Shown here: piece by piece, positions 62,895 to 64,000 of the stretch
How the letters are laid out: every line of letters begins with the position of its first letter
How positions within the stretch are numbered: position 1 is the stretch's first letter
Source of the DNA: Harmonia axyridis
Taxonomy: Eukaryota; Arthropoda; Insecta; Coleoptera; Coccinellidae
Assembly: GCF_914767665.1 (NCBI RefSeq)
Contig: NC_059503.1
Coordinates: forward strand, 9,920,001 to 9,984,000
Length of the DNA: 64,000 nt
Direction: 5' to 3'
Translations under genes and position numbers: made by a program
Notes under the pieces: generated by a model
The model's input: only the letters and a program-made list of their open reading frames with translations
Told to the model about the DNA's origin: nothing
Database searches by the model: none

Positions 62895-63524
62895 CACCTT
62901 AATTTTTGCGTCGATATATGACAACAGATGAAACATGGCTCCACCATTTCACTCCGGAGTCCAATCGACAGTCAGGTCACGATCATCCGAATCCAAAGCG
63001 AGGAAAAACACAACAGTCTGCTAGCATATTTATGGCATCAGTATTCTGGGATGCGCAAGGTATAATATTCATTATTTACCTCCAGAAGGGCCAGACCATC
63101 AACAGCGATTATTATATAGCGTTATTGGATTGTTTAAAGGATGAAATCGTTTAAAAACGGCCCCACTTGAAGAAAAAAAAGTTGCTGTTTCATCAAGATA
63201 ATGCACCGTGTCACAAATCAATGAATATAATGGCAAAATTGCATGAATTGGGCTTCGAATAGCTTCTGCATCCACCGTATTCGCCAGATCTGGCCCCCAG
63301 CGACTTTTTCCTATTCTCAGACCTCAAAAAAATTCTAGCTGGAAAGAAATTTAGCGCCAATGAAGAAGTTACCGCCGAAACTGAGGCCTATTTTGGAGCG
63401 AAAGATAAATTGTACGACAAAAATGGAATCGAAAAGTTGGAAGATCGCTATAATCGCTGTATCGCCCTCGAAGGCAACTATGTTGTATAATAACATCGAA
63501 TTATGCCAAAAAAATTTGTTTTAC
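62895..63524 (+). pseudogene. Mariner transposase C-terminal half, DD34D (same lineage as 50180-51080)
   Basis: The frame reads FLRRYMTTDETWLHHF, carries an in-frame deletion in the segment after NRQS, and meets taa at 63152 and tag at 63260. It otherwise continues in one frame to ALEGNYVV and a taa at 63490. The catalytic blocks are DETW, HQDNAPCH and SPDLAPSDFF, with 34 residues between the last two aspartates. The right terminus (ttttac before TA at 63525) mirrors the gtaaaac end of the 50-kb copy. The DNA-binding half is absent. Confidence 0.92.
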
Positions 63525-64000
63525 TATGTTAGTACTCGATCTTCAAAATTAGTAATCGCAACACCCCTCTTCTCTATTCATAATCAAGGGATTGTGCTAA
63601 CCCCCGTTAGGGGGTCGAAGTCGCGGGGATAAGAAAAACGGAAAAGTTGTTTCCCATCGAATCAGAAATTGACGAGTCCGAGTGATTTTCCACATTTTCA
63701 TTTCAAAGTCGGAAAGTTGAGGTGTTTCGTATTTCGTTGGATCACCTAGTATGTTTCTCCAGTTCATAATGAAACACCCTGTATTTACCTATAGAATAAC
63801 CAATTTCGTGCAAAATTTCGTGTTGATAGTCTGGAAAAAACAGAAAACTCAAGTAGAATAGCGAGAAATTCTCGAGAAGTCTTACCAAATATGATCAAAT
63901 AATAACATCTCATATTTACCTGTATACGCTTATGTGATCTCCAAAGGCGCAATTGGCGAATGAAGCGCTCAAAAGCGCCCAACTCCGGTCGGTGCTTTTA
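63525..64000. other. Unique DNA with one isolated cagggtg-type terminus
   Basis: Sequence ending aatgaaacaccctg before TA at 63782 resembles a transposon end whose partner was not found in the window. Confidence 0.4.

Noticed and set aside
1..64000. CRISPR array, operons or bacterial genes
   Set aside because: No short direct repeats with regular spacers, ribosome binding sites or compact gene order; the content is typical of an insect nuclear genome.

Overview
This window looks like nuclear DNA from an insect, possibly a beetle. It is AT-rich and non-operonic. Evidence includes a spliced-exon signature, mariner transposases of the mauritiana type, several non-LTR retrotransposon remnants, a retrovirus-type primer binding site matching the 3' end of insect tRNA-Lys(CUU), and many palindromic elements with TA target duplications. 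No prokaryotic gene organisation is seen. The species assignment is inference only.

Host coding sequence is sparse. The best exon is at 6359-6505 (+): 49 codons of a PTB/PID phosphotyrosine-binding domain, flanked by a clean acceptor and donor, phase 0 at both ends. A second candidate is a first coding exon at 44725-44895 (+), also ending in phase 0, behind a GC-richer leader with an insect-like initiator near 44404. A third, weaker candidate is an internal exon at 15643-15841 (-). A broken processed copy of the ubiquitin-RpS27A fusion gene lies at 15110-15333 (-).

Most recognisable content is transposon debris. It includes a 735-bp tandem array with a reverse transcriptase motif in each unit (1-1910), and fragments of one RNase H-bearing non-LTR family (3240-3600, 5556-5905, 31100-31510, 31900-31965, 61590-62200). 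Other retroelement pieces are a different reverse transcriptase remnant at 33330-34150 and a short one at 10730-10850. Broken transposases lie at 8231-8923, 16144-16350, 48953-49141, 50180-51080, 56933-57882 and 62895-63524. None is intact.

The most unusual layer is a set of long palindromes: 11800-12193 (with tRNA-like units facing outward at both tips), 17461-18560, 19890-20172, 25214-26160, 27991-28662, 38376-39125, 40944-41707, 43622-43955 and 52918-54832. Several begin TA-CAGGGTG, and two families carry concentric sets of such termini. A pyrimidine-only run of about 392 bases (13642-14033) and a three-copy tandem repeat (58412-59495) complete the picture. The rest is AT-rich intronic or intergenic DNA with a few GC-richer islands that could be regulatory.
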